A stretch of DNA of 9,191 bases, from positions 1 through 9,191 of the forward strand of contig DIYD01000232.1 of assembly GCA_002428905.1 (NCBI GenBank), read 5' to 3'. Below the pieces are notes generated by a model, which had not been told where the DNA came from, did no database searches, and saw only the letters and a list, made by a program, of their open reading frames with translations. Origin of the DNA: Bacteroidetes bacterium UBA6063 (GTDB taxonomy: Bacteria; Bacteroidota; Bacteroidia; NS11-12g; UBA9320). Below, in pieces: positions 1 to 7,900 of this stretch. How positions within the stretch are numbered: the first letter of the stretch is position 1; each line of letters opens with the position of its first letter. The translations under genes were made by a program, and so were the position numbers.

Positions 1-401
1 TGATCTGGGGTGATGTTATCACGCCTTTTATCCTAGGCGATGAATGGAGCACAGCCGGACTAATGGTTCAGATCATTGTGTTATTCTATTTTGTAATGTC
101 GATATCGAGCCCGTTCGCCTCCGCCTTTGAAGTATATGACCGACTTGACCTTCAGTTTGTCTATACCACTGTTTTCCTCTTTGTAGCTGGTGCCAGTTTG
201 TACATTACGTTAAGTCTAACAGATAATATATACTACGCTCTAATTGCCTTTAGCTTTTCAGGAATTCTGGTAAGACTAGCCATGATGTATTCATGTTTCA
301 AACTCATGGGTGGCAGAATATTTGGCAAAATCATACTGGGTATAGTTATAATTGCAATGCTCACCGGTGTATTATTTACGGTGAGACAGGCATTTTCATG
401 A
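1..401 (+). CDS. Polysaccharide/O-antigen flippase (Wzx-like), 3' end only
   Basis: The reading frame is open from the left edge (first full codon at position 3) and gives 132 residues before a TGA at 399-401; the true start lies upstream. Four hydrophobic segments are visible, at about fragment residues 20-38, 52-71, 77-97 and 108-127, separated by short polar loops. The stretch FILGDEWSTAG followed by a membrane helix and then SSPFASAFEVYDR resembles the C-terminal half of MATE/MOP-superfamily polysaccharide exporters, where a 'lfG..W..ag' element precedes a late membrane helix. Such proteins flip lipid-linked oligosaccharide repeat units across the inner membrane. The stop overlaps the start of the downstream acyltransferase (ATGA), so the two are probably translated together in a surface-glycan operon. 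The family call rests on a C-terminal fragment, so another multi-spanning export protein cannot be fully excluded. Confidence 0.72.
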   Translation, partial: IWGDVITPFILGDEWSTAGLMVQIIVLFYFVMSISSPFASAFEVYDRLDLQFVYTTVFLFVAGASLYITLSLTDNIYYALIAFSFSGILVRLAMMYSCFKLMGGRIFGKIILGIVIIAMLTGVLFTVRQAFS

Positions 402-964
402 GTATCTTAAAACATATAGCTAAATCCATAGATGGCCTGGTGTTCAAACCGGTCATGCTTTTGGCTTACCCTAGATTTAAGAACCTATATCCCGGTCAAA
501 CGTACTATTATCAGCTCTTTAAACGATACTTCTACCGACAAAAAATTCTTCGAATAAACGGCCGTGTACCCTGGCCGGTTGATTTTCGATCGCAGGTGGT
601 TGGATGGGAACACATTACAAAAGATGCATATTCATACCCCGGAGGAAGCATTGGTTGCTACATCAATGGAACCGGTGGATTACACATAGGTTCGAATGTA
701 ATCATCGGGCCAAACACGATAATAGCTACAACGAATCATTCGCATAGCGATCATAAACAAACGGCAAAAAAGAAAGGTATTCACATTGGTAATGATGTGT
801 GGATTGGCGCCAATTGCAGCATTGTTGCAGGTGCCGTTATTGGAGACAATGTAACCGTTGGCGCAGGTTGTTATATACGGGATGAAATACCCGCAAATAG
901 CATCGTTAAACTGAGCGACAACCACGTTCAGGTTATACCGAAACGAAGGGAAAAACAGCCCTAA
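398..964 (+). CDS. Left-handed beta-helix O-acyltransferase (hexapeptide repeat, surface glycan)
   Basis: This 188-residue protein starts at ATG 398, which overlaps the flippase stop as ATGA. An in-frame upstream start at 293 would run through the flippase coding region and adds unrelated residues, so it is rejected. Residues 1-70 form a basic, aromatic-rich N-terminal part ending in VPWPVDFRSQV and WEHI, a block I recognise from capsule and O-antigen acyltransferases. From about residue 84 come imperfect hexapeptide turns (IGSNVIIGPNTII, then IGNDVWIGANCSIVAGAVIGDNVTVGAGC), the signature of the left-handed beta-helix fold. The loop N113-H114-S115-H116 sits where galactoside and maltose acetyltransferases carry their catalytic histidine. 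It probably transfers an acetyl group from acetyl-CoA to a sugar of the glycan exported by its neighbour. Donor and acceptor are inferred. The serine acetyltransferase family is related in fold but less likely given the N-terminal block. Confidence 0.86.
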   Translation: MSILKHIAKSIDGLVFKPVMLLAYPRFKNLYPGQTYYYQLFKRYFYRQKILRINGRVPWPVDFRSQVVGWEHITKDAYSYPGGSIGCYINGTGGLHIGSNVIIGPNTIIATTNHSHSDHKQTAKKKGIHIGNDVWIGANCSIVAGAVIGDNVTVGAGCYIRDEIPANSIVKLSDNHVQVIPKRREKQP

Positions 965-975
965 AAAAACTAACA

Positions 976-1014
976 AAAAAGCTTTTTCTTTTATTGAAAT
1001 TAGTTCTACCTTTG
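976..1014 (+). promoter_or_regulatory. Bacteroidota-type promoter of rpsT
   Basis: TACCTTTG at 1007-1014 matches the Bacteroidota -7 consensus TAnnTTTG exactly. The expected -33 region, about 19 bases upstream, holds a T-rich stretch (983-987) rather than a clean TTTG. This stretch is the right half of the AT-rich palindrome AAAAAGCTTTTT (976-987), which could act as an upstream A/T element. A start of transcription near 1020 would leave a leader of only about 15 bases (CCTTAAAAAAATTGCA) with no Shine-Dalgarno. Such A-rich leaders are usual for ribosomal protein genes in this phylum. The promoter call is by motif match only. Confidence 0.6.
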
Positions 1015-1034
1015 CAATCCTTAAAAAAATTGCA

Positions 1035-1286
1035 ATGGCAAACCATAAGAGTGCATTAAAAAGAATCAGAAGCAACGAGGCTAAAAGAGAGCGTAACCGT
1101 TATCAGCATAAAACCACTCGTACCTGGATCAAAAAGGTACGTAACTCTACAAACAAAGAAGAGGCTCAAGGTTTATTGAAGGAGACATTCTCTATGATGG
1201 ACAAGTTGGCAAAGAACAACATTATCCATAAAAACAAAGTTGCAAACTTGAAAAGCAGCTTAACACGTCACGTAAACTCGTTGTAA
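1035..1286 (+). CDS. rpsT: 30S ribosomal protein S20
   Basis: The 83-residue product begins MANHKSALKRIRSNEAKRE, the hallmark S20 N-terminus, and ends in NKVANLKSSLTRHVNSL, which matches the family's C-terminal helix. S20 is a small, very basic helical protein that binds 16S rRNA early in 30S assembly. The length is typical of Bacteroidota S20. The protein is lysine- and arginine-rich throughout, with the usual KNNIIHKNKVANLKS segment that bacterial S20 uses to contact rRNA. The gene stands alone, between its own promoter just upstream and a strong terminator just downstream, as rpsT does in most bacteria. The ATG is preceded by an A-run and no Shine-Dalgarno. Nothing is missing or unusual in the protein. 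Confidence 0.97.
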   Translation: MANHKSALKRIRSNEAKRERNRYQHKTTRTWIKKVRNSTNKEEAQGLLKETFSMMDKLAKNNIIHKNKVANLKSSLTRHVNSL

Positions 1287-1317
1287 GAACCGGTTTAAAG
1301 ACTTAAATAAATTACGG

Positions 1318-1353
1318 AAAGGCTTTTGGTATCGTACCAAAAGCCTTTTTTTT
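1318..1353 (+). terminator. Rho-independent terminator after rpsT
   Basis: The left arm GGCTTTTGGTA (1321-1331) pairs perfectly with TACCAAAAGCC (1335-1345) around a TCG loop. AAA at 1318-1320 can extend the stem into the following T-tract, which has eight consecutive T residues (1346-1353). It begins about 30 bases after the rpsT stop and ends only five bases before the radC ATG at 1359. It therefore ends the rpsT transcript, and any radC expression driven from the rpsT promoter would depend on readthrough. Confidence 0.93.
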
Positions 1354-1358
1354 GTGCT

Positions 1359-2066
1359 ATGCCAAACTATGTAACCTTGAAAAACCGTTCCAGGGATGAA
1401 CGTCCACGTGAAAAATTAATTCAACACGGTAAACACACCTTAAGTAATGCCGAACTTCTGGGTATCCTCATCTCCACGGGAAGTAAAGAGCGGTCTGCCA
1501 TCGATTTGGCCCGTGACATCCTAAAAGAAGCTCAAAACAATCTCAACAATCTAGCTCGATTCTCGGTATCGGATTTGTGCAAAATTCCGGGTATCGGACC
1601 GGCAAAAGCCATTACGATTTTAAGTGCCATTGAAATTGGAGGTCGAAGAAATGCCGAAGATGCCATTCAACTTAAAAAAGTGACAAGCAGTGTACAGGCA
1701 TATCGGTACATTGCCCATAAACTATCCGACAAAAGACACGAAGAGTTTTGGATCATTTTACTCAACCGTGCCAACCAAATCATTGGCGACGTTCGGGTGA
1801 GCCAGGGTGGAATAAGTTATACTGCTGTTGACCCTAAAATGGTCTTCAAACACGCAATTGAACTTGGTGCTTCGGCCATCATTGCCTGTCACAACCACCC
1901 CAGCGGAAGTCTTTCCCCAAGCGAGTCGGACAATAAACTCACCAGGAAGTTGGTTACTGCGGGCAATCTTCTGGATATCAACGTACTCGACCACCTGATT
2001 GTTACAACAAATGATTACTTCAGCTATGCCGATTACGACAAACTACCTCGAATTGACACAGAATAA
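1359..2066 (+). CDS. radC: RadC family protein (UPF0758, JAB/MPN-domain)
   Basis: This 235-residue protein starts MPNYVTLKNRSRDERPREKL, which contains the family's conserved DERPREKL N-terminus. Residues 27-94 are a helical region with a helix-hairpin-helix (CKIPGIGPAKA, 74-84). Residues about 110-233 are the JAB1/MPN metalloprotease-like domain, with the JAMM motif H178-x-H180-x7-S188-x2-D191 and an upstream acidic pair E128/E129 that would supply the general base. The zinc ligands are intact. RadC was once linked to DNA repair, but its biochemical role in housekeeping genomes is not established. A TTG-initiated extension from 1326 would translate the terminator hairpin and is rejected. The ATG follows the T-tract by five bases and has no visible ribosome binding site or clear promoter. 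Expression may be low, by readthrough, or from an unrecognised promoter. Confidence 0.93.
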   Translation: MPNYVTLKNRSRDERPREKLIQHGKHTLSNAELLGILISTGSKERSAIDLARDILKEAQNNLNNLARFSVSDLCKIPGIGPAKAITILSAIEIGGRRNAEDAIQLKKVTSSVQAYRYIAHKLSDKRHEEFWIILLNRANQIIGDVRVSQGGISYTAVDPKMVFKHAIELGASAIIACHNHPSGSLSPSESDNKLTRKLVTAGNLLDINVLDHLIVTTNDYFSYADYDKLPRIDTE

Positions 2067-2107
2067 ACCGTTGGTCAAATTACCAGGCTTCCAATCTTTT
2101 TTGAGTG

Positions 2108-2115
2108 TACATTTG
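2108..2115 (+). promoter_or_regulatory. Candidate -7 box for the DUF4340-symporter unit
   Basis: TACATTTG in the 68-base gap after radC matches the Bacteroidota TAnnTTTG -7 element exactly and lies 20 bases upstream of ATG 2135. No good TTTG -33 box is seen at the usual distance (only a GCTT near 2087-2090). The leader would be about 14 bases and A-rich (AAAAACGGAAAT). I saw no terminator hairpin between radC and this point, so some readthrough from radC is also possible. Confidence 0.42.
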
Positions 2116-2134
2116 TTGTTCGAAAAACGGAAAT

Positions 2135-3160
2135 ATGAGTTCAAAGAGGTACGCTATTATTTTTCTAATTCTCATGGCTTTGCTCACGGGTCTTTTTCTA
2201 CTGAAAGACATGAAGCAGGACGACACATCGGAGAACAAAGTAAGATCGTTTCATGTAGAACGCCCCGAAGAAGTACAACTCATCTTCATGACAGATCGTA
2301 CTGGCGACAAACAGATCTACCTTCGAAAGCAAGAAAATGGCTCCTGGACAGTTAACGATGAGTACCCAGCATCAAAGAAGCGCGTTGACTTCCTATTGAA
2401 CGAAACAATGGCCAATCTAAAGGTACAAGGGCCGGCACCTAAGGCGGCGGTCGACAATGTTATTTCGTACATGAGCATCAACGGGATTAAGGTTGAAGTG
2501 TACACTGAAAACCTCGACAATCCTGAACTGACTTATACAGTTGGCAACACAACACCAAGTCAATTGGGCACCTATTTCAAGCTTCCGAACGACAACACCC
2601 CAATGATCATTCAAATTCCGGGTTTCGACGGATTTGTGAACTCGCGTTATTCACTGGAACTGGACGACTGGATAAGTCGCAGAGTATTCGCCAGCACCAA
2701 GGAAGAAATTAAGTCTGTCTCCGTAAACTATCCCGACAGTGCCAAGAACTTTAAATTAAGCAAAACAGCTTCGGGGAATATCGACTTCACCTCAGAGATA
2801 ACTGATGTGAACAATGGTGCTGTAAAATCGTACCTAAACTTATTTGAGCGGTTAAACTTTGAGACCTACGTTTACACCACTTCTGACTCGTTAAAAGATT
2901 CTTTACTTCAAGCCATTCCATTTTGCACCATACGTGTGGAAAGCACAAACCGTGGAGTGGACGAACTCCAGTTTTATACCAAGAAATCGCACGACAAAAT
3001 GCATGGTTTATACGACAAGGATGGCAACAAACTTGCACACGACCCGAGCAGGTTTTATGCCCTTTACAACAAAATGGATCGCGTGTTGATTGTACAGGAT
3101 TATACTTTTGGTAAGGTTCTGCAAACGGCAAGTAATTTTAGCCTAAGCCAAGCCGAGTAA
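2135..3160 (+). CDS. Membrane-anchored DUF4340-type protein of unknown function
   Basis: The preferred start is ATG 2135, giving 341 residues beginning MSSKRYAIIFLILMALLTGL: a short basic tip and a single hydrophobic segment (about residues 6-23) without a lipobox cysteine, so an N-terminal membrane anchor with the rest in the periplasm. An upstream ATG at 2105 would add MYICCSKNGN and overlap the candidate promoter, so it is less likely. The body reads as a soluble alpha/beta protein with elements such as VQLIFMTDR, QENGSWTVNDEYPASKKRVDFLL and RVFASTKEEIKSVSVNYPD. The pattern of 'W.i..(y)pa....v..ll' followed by an 'RR(v)' block is how I recognise the DUF4340 family. I know no catalytic motif in it. 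In other bacteria such proteins can occur beside ABC-type or gliding-type exporter genes, but none is present here. The stop shares its last base with the symporter start (TAATG), so the two are probably translationally coupled. Family assignment is from memory of sequence style. Confidence 0.72.
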   Translation: MSSKRYAIIFLILMALLTGLFLLKDMKQDDTSENKVRSFHVERPEEVQLIFMTDRTGDKQIYLRKQENGSWTVNDEYPASKKRVDFLLNETMANLKVQGPAPKAAVDNVISYMSINGIKVEVYTENLDNPELTYTVGNTTPSQLGTYFKLPNDNTPMIIQIPGFDGFVNSRYSLELDDWISRRVFASTKEEIKSVSVNYPDSAKNFKLSKTASGNIDFTSEITDVNNGAVKSYLNLFERLNFETYVYTTSDSLKDSLLQAIPFCTIRVESTNRGVDELQFYTKKSHDKMHGLYDKDGNKLAHDPSRFYALYNKMDRVLIVQDYTFGKVLQTASNFSLSQAE

Positions 3161-4854
3161 TGCATCTCCTCGATTGGTCCATACTCTTTGCAACACTCAT
3201 TGGCATATCTGTCTATGGGATACTGAAAACACGTGGTGCACGAACCAAGGAAGCGTATTTGGCTTCAGATCGGGACACACCTTGGTGGGCCATTGGCTTA
3301 TCGATAATGGCAACGCAAGCAAGTGCCATTACCTTCATTTCTACACCCGGTCTAGGCTATGAAAGTGGGTTGGAGTTTGCTCAATTCTACCTGGGCCTGC
3401 CCATAGCAATGGTTATTGTTGCCGTTGCCTTCGTACCATTTTACCATAAGCTCAAGGTATTTACGGCATACGAGTTTCTTGAAAGTCGGTTTAACCTAAA
3501 CGCACGTTTACTCACGGCCTTTCTCTTTCTTGTTCAACGCGGTTTAGCCGCTGGAATTACCATCTATGCCCCGTCAATCATACTAAGTCAAATCCTTGGA
3601 CTCCCCCTGTATATCAACATTTTGGTCATTGGCTTACTGGTGATTATCTATACGGTTTCGGGAGGCACTAAGGCCGTTACCCAAACCCACAAACATCAAA
3701 TGGCGGTGATTTTCCTCGGACTTTTCGTGGCGTTTGGTTTTTTGATCTATTACATCCGACAGGATATAAGCTCGGATCAATTGTGGACACTGGCCAATAC
3801 CAACAACCGATTGGACCTGCTTAACTGGGAGTTTAACTTAAGTGACAAGTACAACGTTTGGTCGGGTGTGCTTGCTGGAACATTCTTAATGCTGTCTTAC
3901 TTCGGTACAGATCAAAGCCAGGTACAGCGATATCTCTCGGGCAAATCGATCAAGGAAATTCGAACGGGATTGTATTTCAATGCGGTATTAAAGATACCCT
4001 TACAAGTCTTCATTCTGTTTCTGGGCGTTCTCGTTTTTGTGTTTTACAGAACTCATCAACCCCCAACACATTTTGATCAGCAGGCGATCGAGCATGTCAT
4101 GCAGGTAGGCTCATCTTATGAAAAGGACTTTTTAGAGTTGAAAACCGAAAAGGAACAGGTGTTTAATTACCAGGCCGACCTGATCAAAAATGATTTCAAT
4201 CGCTATGAGCAGGAGAAAGGTGAAATCAATGCTGAAATTGAGCGAATAGACGAATCAATAAACGATGTCATCCATCGTTCGGGTTACAGTGCACAAGTTG
4301 AGAAAGAAAGTGATTTTGTGTTTATCACCTTCGTACTGAACCACTTACCCATCGGATTAATTGGTTTGCTTATGGCCGTTATTTTCTCCGCAGCCATGTC
4401 GTCAACTGCAGCCGAACTCAATGCACTTGGGACCACTTCTGTTATCGATTTTTACAGTCGACTCACACCCGAAAACAAACAACGCAACACGGTCTTAATG
4501 AGTCGTTTAATCACAGCTGGATGGGGTATCATCGCCATTTCCTTTGCACTGGTAGCTCAATTCCTGGATAGTCTGGTGGAAGCAGTTAACATTTTAGGCT
4601 CCTTATTCTATGGAACGGTATTAGGCATCTTCTTAATCGCCTTCTACTTTAAGCGCATTACAGGCAACACAGTCGTAATTGCTGCGATGTTATCTGAACT
4701 CATCGTTCTGGCACTCTATTTCTTCGCCGATCAAATAGGAAGTTTTCTACACATTGATCTGAATATCGGCTTTCTATGGTTTAATGTAATCGGTGCTGTT
4801 CTAACCATTGTTTTTGCCTTTACCGTTCAAATTTTAAGACCTTCGGCCAGGTAA
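3160..4854 (+). CDS. Sodium:solute symporter (SSS family) with a long charged insertion
   Basis: This 564-residue inner-membrane protein has about 13 hydrophobic segments (roughly 4-22, 44-62, 75-95, 118-138, 148-166, 180-199, 233-250, 272-296, 386-411, 447-468, 475-497, 502-524, 535-556), as in PutP/SGLT-type transporters with a LeuT fold. Family signatures are SGGTKAVTQTHKHQ (167-180), a variant of the GG..AV..TD..Q motif in which the Asp position is His, and SYFGTDQSQVQRYLSGKS (246-263). A411, S414 and S415 in FSAAMSST have the spacing of the Na2 sodium ligands of vSGLT, so sodium coupling is plausible. The substrate (sugar, sialic acid, amino acid or other) cannot be told. Residues about 299-385 form a hydrophilic, Glu/Lys-rich, coiled-coil-like insert between core helices 7 and 8. 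Translation probably couples to the upstream gene through TAATG. Confidence 0.93.
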   Translation: MHLLDWSILFATLIGISVYGILKTRGARTKEAYLASDRDTPWWAIGLSIMATQASAITFISTPGLGYESGLEFAQFYLGLPIAMVIVAVAFVPFYHKLKVFTAYEFLESRFNLNARLLTAFLFLVQRGLAAGITIYAPSIILSQILGLPLYINILVIGLLVIIYTVSGGTKAVTQTHKHQMAVIFLGLFVAFGFLIYYIRQDISSDQLWTLANTNNRLDLLNWEFNLSDKYNVWSGVLAGTFLMLSYFGTDQSQVQRYLSGKSIKEIRTGLYFNAVLKIPLQVFILFLGVLVFVFYRTHQPPTHFDQQAIEHVMQVGSSYEKDFLELKTEKEQVFNYQADLIKNDFNRYEQEKGEINAEIERIDESINDVIHRSGYSAQVEKESDFVFITFVLNHLPIGLIGLLMAVIFSAAMSSTAAELNALGTTSVIDFYSRLTPENKQRNTVLMSRLITAGWGIIAISFALVAQFLDSLVEAVNILGSLFYGTVLGIFLIAFYFKRITGNTVVIAAMLSELIVLALYFFADQIGSFLHIDLNIGFLWFNVIGAVLTIVFAFTVQILRPSAR

Positions 4855-4873
4855 AACAGATGTCATACCGGGC

Positions 4874-4886
4874 AGTGGAATCCACT
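4874..4886. repeat. Short 13-base palindrome in the gap before the giant secreted gene
   Basis: AGTGGA and TCCACT flank a single central A (4880) in the 77-base gap between the symporter stop and ATG 4932. It could be an operator half-site pair or chance. It is not followed by a T-tract, so it is not a convincing terminator. Confidence 0.35.
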
Positions 4887-4904
4887 ATTCACAGCTAGAA
4901 TCGT

Positions 4905-4912
4905 TATATTCG
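4905..4912 (+). promoter_or_regulatory. Weak candidate -7 box for the giant secreted protein gene
   Basis: TATATTCG differs from the TAnnTTTG consensus at one defined base and lies 19 bases before ATG 4932. No matching -33 element is visible around 4880-4886, where the 13-base palindrome sits instead. No other promoter-like motif was found in this gap. Confidence 0.3.
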
Positions 4913-4931
4913 TTAATTCTTAAGCGCACGA

Positions 4932-4991
4932 ATGAAACAACTATTTGCTCTGATCATAGGTGCCACTCTAACTACTACCTACGTTAACGCC
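4932..4991 (+). other. Signal peptide coding region of the giant secreted protein
   Basis: The segment encodes MKQLFALIIGATLTTTYVNA: a lysine near the start, a hydrophobic core (LFALIIGATL), and V-N-A directly before Gln, a common signal peptidase I site in Bacteroidota ('A|Q'). There is no lipobox cysteine at the cleavage point, so it is a soluble secretory substrate rather than a lipoprotein. Confidence 0.85.
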
Positions 4992-7900
4992 CAGTCGACT
5001 AAAGACACGGCGAGCACCCCCTATTGGATCGATATGATGGCCGATCCATCCATTAACTTCTACAAAACGCAACGGGCTTTTAACCTGTATTGGGAAAATA
5101 GAACCGTTGAAAAGGGAAGCGGATACAAGCCGTTTAAACGTTGGGAATACAACATGTCTCAATTGATTGACGGACAAGGAAATATCCCCGTGCCCGGTTT
5201 CTACGAAAGTGAAGTTGAGCGCTATCTGCAATTGCGTGGGACCAGCTTTGGTCCGGGTGGTGTAGTCATAGGTGGTGTTCCAGGGAACGGCTCTGCAACA
5301 TGCAATACCGACGGAGACTGGAAAGAAATTGGTCCATACACCATGCCTTCGAATCGAACCGGACAACCGAACGGTCTTGGGCGGATAAATGGACTTGCCT
5401 TCCACCCTACCGACTCGAATATCATTTACGCGGGTGCACCCGCAGGAGGTGTATGGGTATCGGAAGACGGAGGTAAAACCTGGAGCACGAATACCGATTC
5501 TCTAGCCACACTAGGTGTTTCATCCATTGCAGTTGACCCGGTTCATCCCGACACCATCTATTTGGGCACAGGAGATAGAGACGCGAACGATTCCTATGGC
5601 AGAGGAATATTTAGGAGTACCGATGGTGGACAGACCTGGAAACAATCAACAACGGGCTTAGGTAATGCGACCATAGCGCGCGTTATCATCGATCCTTCAG
5701 ATCACCACACCTTATTGGTTGCAAGTACCACTGGGATCTACCGTTCTACGGATGCCGGTAACAGTTGGACACGTACTTCAACCGGAAGCTATAAAGACAT
5801 TGCATTTGATGCCGCAAATTCGAATTACGTATATGCAAGCCGCACCAGCGCCCGTTTTTATCGAAGTACGGATAATGGGGCGTCCTGGTCTCAGGTGACA
5901 ACAGGTTTACCGACTGGAAAATCGAGAATGGGAATAGCCGTTACACCAGACGACTCGAACTTCGTTTACGCCATTGTCACCAACCAACGCAGTTTTGCGG
6001 GCTTATACCTTTCTACCAATCGGGGTCAGAGTTTCACCTTGATGAGCGATAAACCGAATATCATGGATTACTCGCACCTTGGATCGGGCACCGGCGGTCA
6101 GGCATGGTACGATCTCGATATTGCAGTGCATCCGGATGATAAAACCATCGTGACGGTTTGTGGTGTCAACGTCTTCCAGAGCATTGACAGCGGAAAAACC
6201 TGGAAGATTAATGCCCACTGGGTGGGAAGCGGAGGAGCACCTGCTGTGCATGCCGACCATCATATTATGGAGTATCAACCCGGCACACAAACGCTATACA
6301 GTGGCAATGACGGAGGTGTCCATTTCACAAAAGATTTAGGCAAAACATGGACCGAGATTAGTGAAGGCATAGGCATTGCCCAAATCTATCGAATAGGACA
6401 AAGCGCCACACATCCAAACCACCTCATAAACGGATATCAGGATAACGGCACCGGTTTACTGGAAAACGGCAATTGGAATACTGTTGTTGGGGGAGACGGC
6501 ATGGACTGTGTTATCGACCCATCAGACGTAAACTACGCCTATAGCGACCTATATTATGGCGATGTTCGACGAATGGTCAATGGCTATTACAACGGTAAAA
6601 TAGCGGCTGAAAACCGAAACGGAATTACCGAACGAGGAGGCTGGGTAACCCCATTTGTGCTTCGAGAAGGCACACCAGGCACTATGTTTATCGGATACAA
6701 AAACATTTGGCGTTCAACCAACATCAAAGCAGCTTCGGCGGCCAATGTCACCTGGACAAAGATATCCAACAATGTAGCAGGTTCGAATTCTCAAAACATA
6801 ACGGCACTTGAAAACTCACCGGCGAACTCAAACGTCCTGTATGTTTCACGTGCTGGCAATAAGTTCTTCAAGTCAACTAATGTAAATGCTGGTACACCAA
6901 CATGGACCGACCTTACAGCTAAACTTCCAAATAATGCGAGTGTACTGTTCATAGAAAGCCACTCTAAAATGGCCAACAGGGTATGGATCTGCCAGTCAAA
7001 CAAGGTGTATCAATCCGATGATGGAGGGAATACCTGGACGAACATTTCCAACGGCCTGCCAAACATACCAATGTTATCATTGGTTCATGACACCAGCAGC
7101 AAGAAAGGCGGCATTTATGTGGGATCCTACATGGGTGTTTTCTACAAAGACACCACTATGAGTGCTTGGGAATGGTTCAACGACAACATGCCTATACATA
7201 CCCGTGTTCGCGATATTGAAATATTTTATAGTCCAAAAGGACGAGACTTTAGCCACGTGGTTTGTGGAACGTATGGCCGGGGCAACTGGCGGTCTCCACT
7301 CTATGACGAAGATCAGCAAACCCCAGTGCCCGATTTTCGCATTGAATCGCCACAAGCGTGTATGGGCGAAGCCATTCGGTTTACAGACTCATCTACCAAT
7401 CTCCCAACAATGTGGTATTGGAGTTTCAGTCCGAACACCGTGACTTATGCCAATGGCACAGACAGCTGTAGTCAGCATCCTGAGGTCATATTTAATGCCA
7501 CTGGAAAATACACCGTCAAACTCATTGCCGAAAATTGCGCGGGTTATGATTCACTGGAAATTGTAGACGGCGTTGAGATATTCCAACCGATTCGATCCGC
7601 GACCTGTCAACCTAAGACACAGTTCCCTCAATTTGGAACCGGTGTAGGTATTTTTGACCTATCGGTTGATCGCTACTCCTTCTCTTCTGGCGATGCCCGG
7701 TCTGAAGGCGAATACATAGATCAGGCATGTACGAAAGTATTGTATCTCAAATCCGACACGTTCTACCTCACTCAGGTCACCAATGGATTAACCTACAATG
7801 AATATGTAAGAATTTACATTGATTTTAACGACAATGGGAATCTAGAAGATGCCGGTGAACTCGTATTCGATGAGAGTGGCAGCAAGATTCATAATGACAC

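Noticed and set aside
976..987. AAAAAGCTTTTT palindrome as a terminator for the polysaccharide operon
   Set aside because: It has no loop and only a central GC pair, so a stable hairpin would not form. It is better explained as an A/T-rich promoter element.
680..1075. Reverse-strand open frame of 131 codons with a hydrophobic start
   Set aside because: It overlaps the acyltransferase, the rpsT promoter and the start of rpsT. The forward genes have clear family signatures, and the reverse product shows none.
1326..1358. Upstream TTG start for radC
   Set aside because: It lies inside the rpsT terminator hairpin and adds residues (VSYQKPFFCA) encoded by the stem and T-tract, whereas MPNYVTLKNR fits the family's usual N-terminus.
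1999..2355. Forward 118-codon open frame across the radC-DUF4340 junction
   Set aside because: It is out of frame with both genes, overlaps the end of radC and the first part of the next gene, and shows no recognisable protein features.
4968..5425. Two reverse-strand open frames opposite the start of the giant gene
   Set aside because: The forward frame is continuous with signal peptide and propeller motifs. The reverse products are low-complexity shadows without domain features.
5457..7037. Calling the giant protein a sialidase because of its Asp-boxes
   Set aside because: Asp-boxes are structural. I could not identify the arginine triad and Tyr/Glu catalytic set of sialidases, and the pattern fits the sortilin-like secreted propellers better.
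7162..7443. Forward 93-codon open frame inside the giant gene
   Set aside because: It is an out-of-frame shadow of the propeller end, where the main frame reads through with the GTYGRGNW motif.
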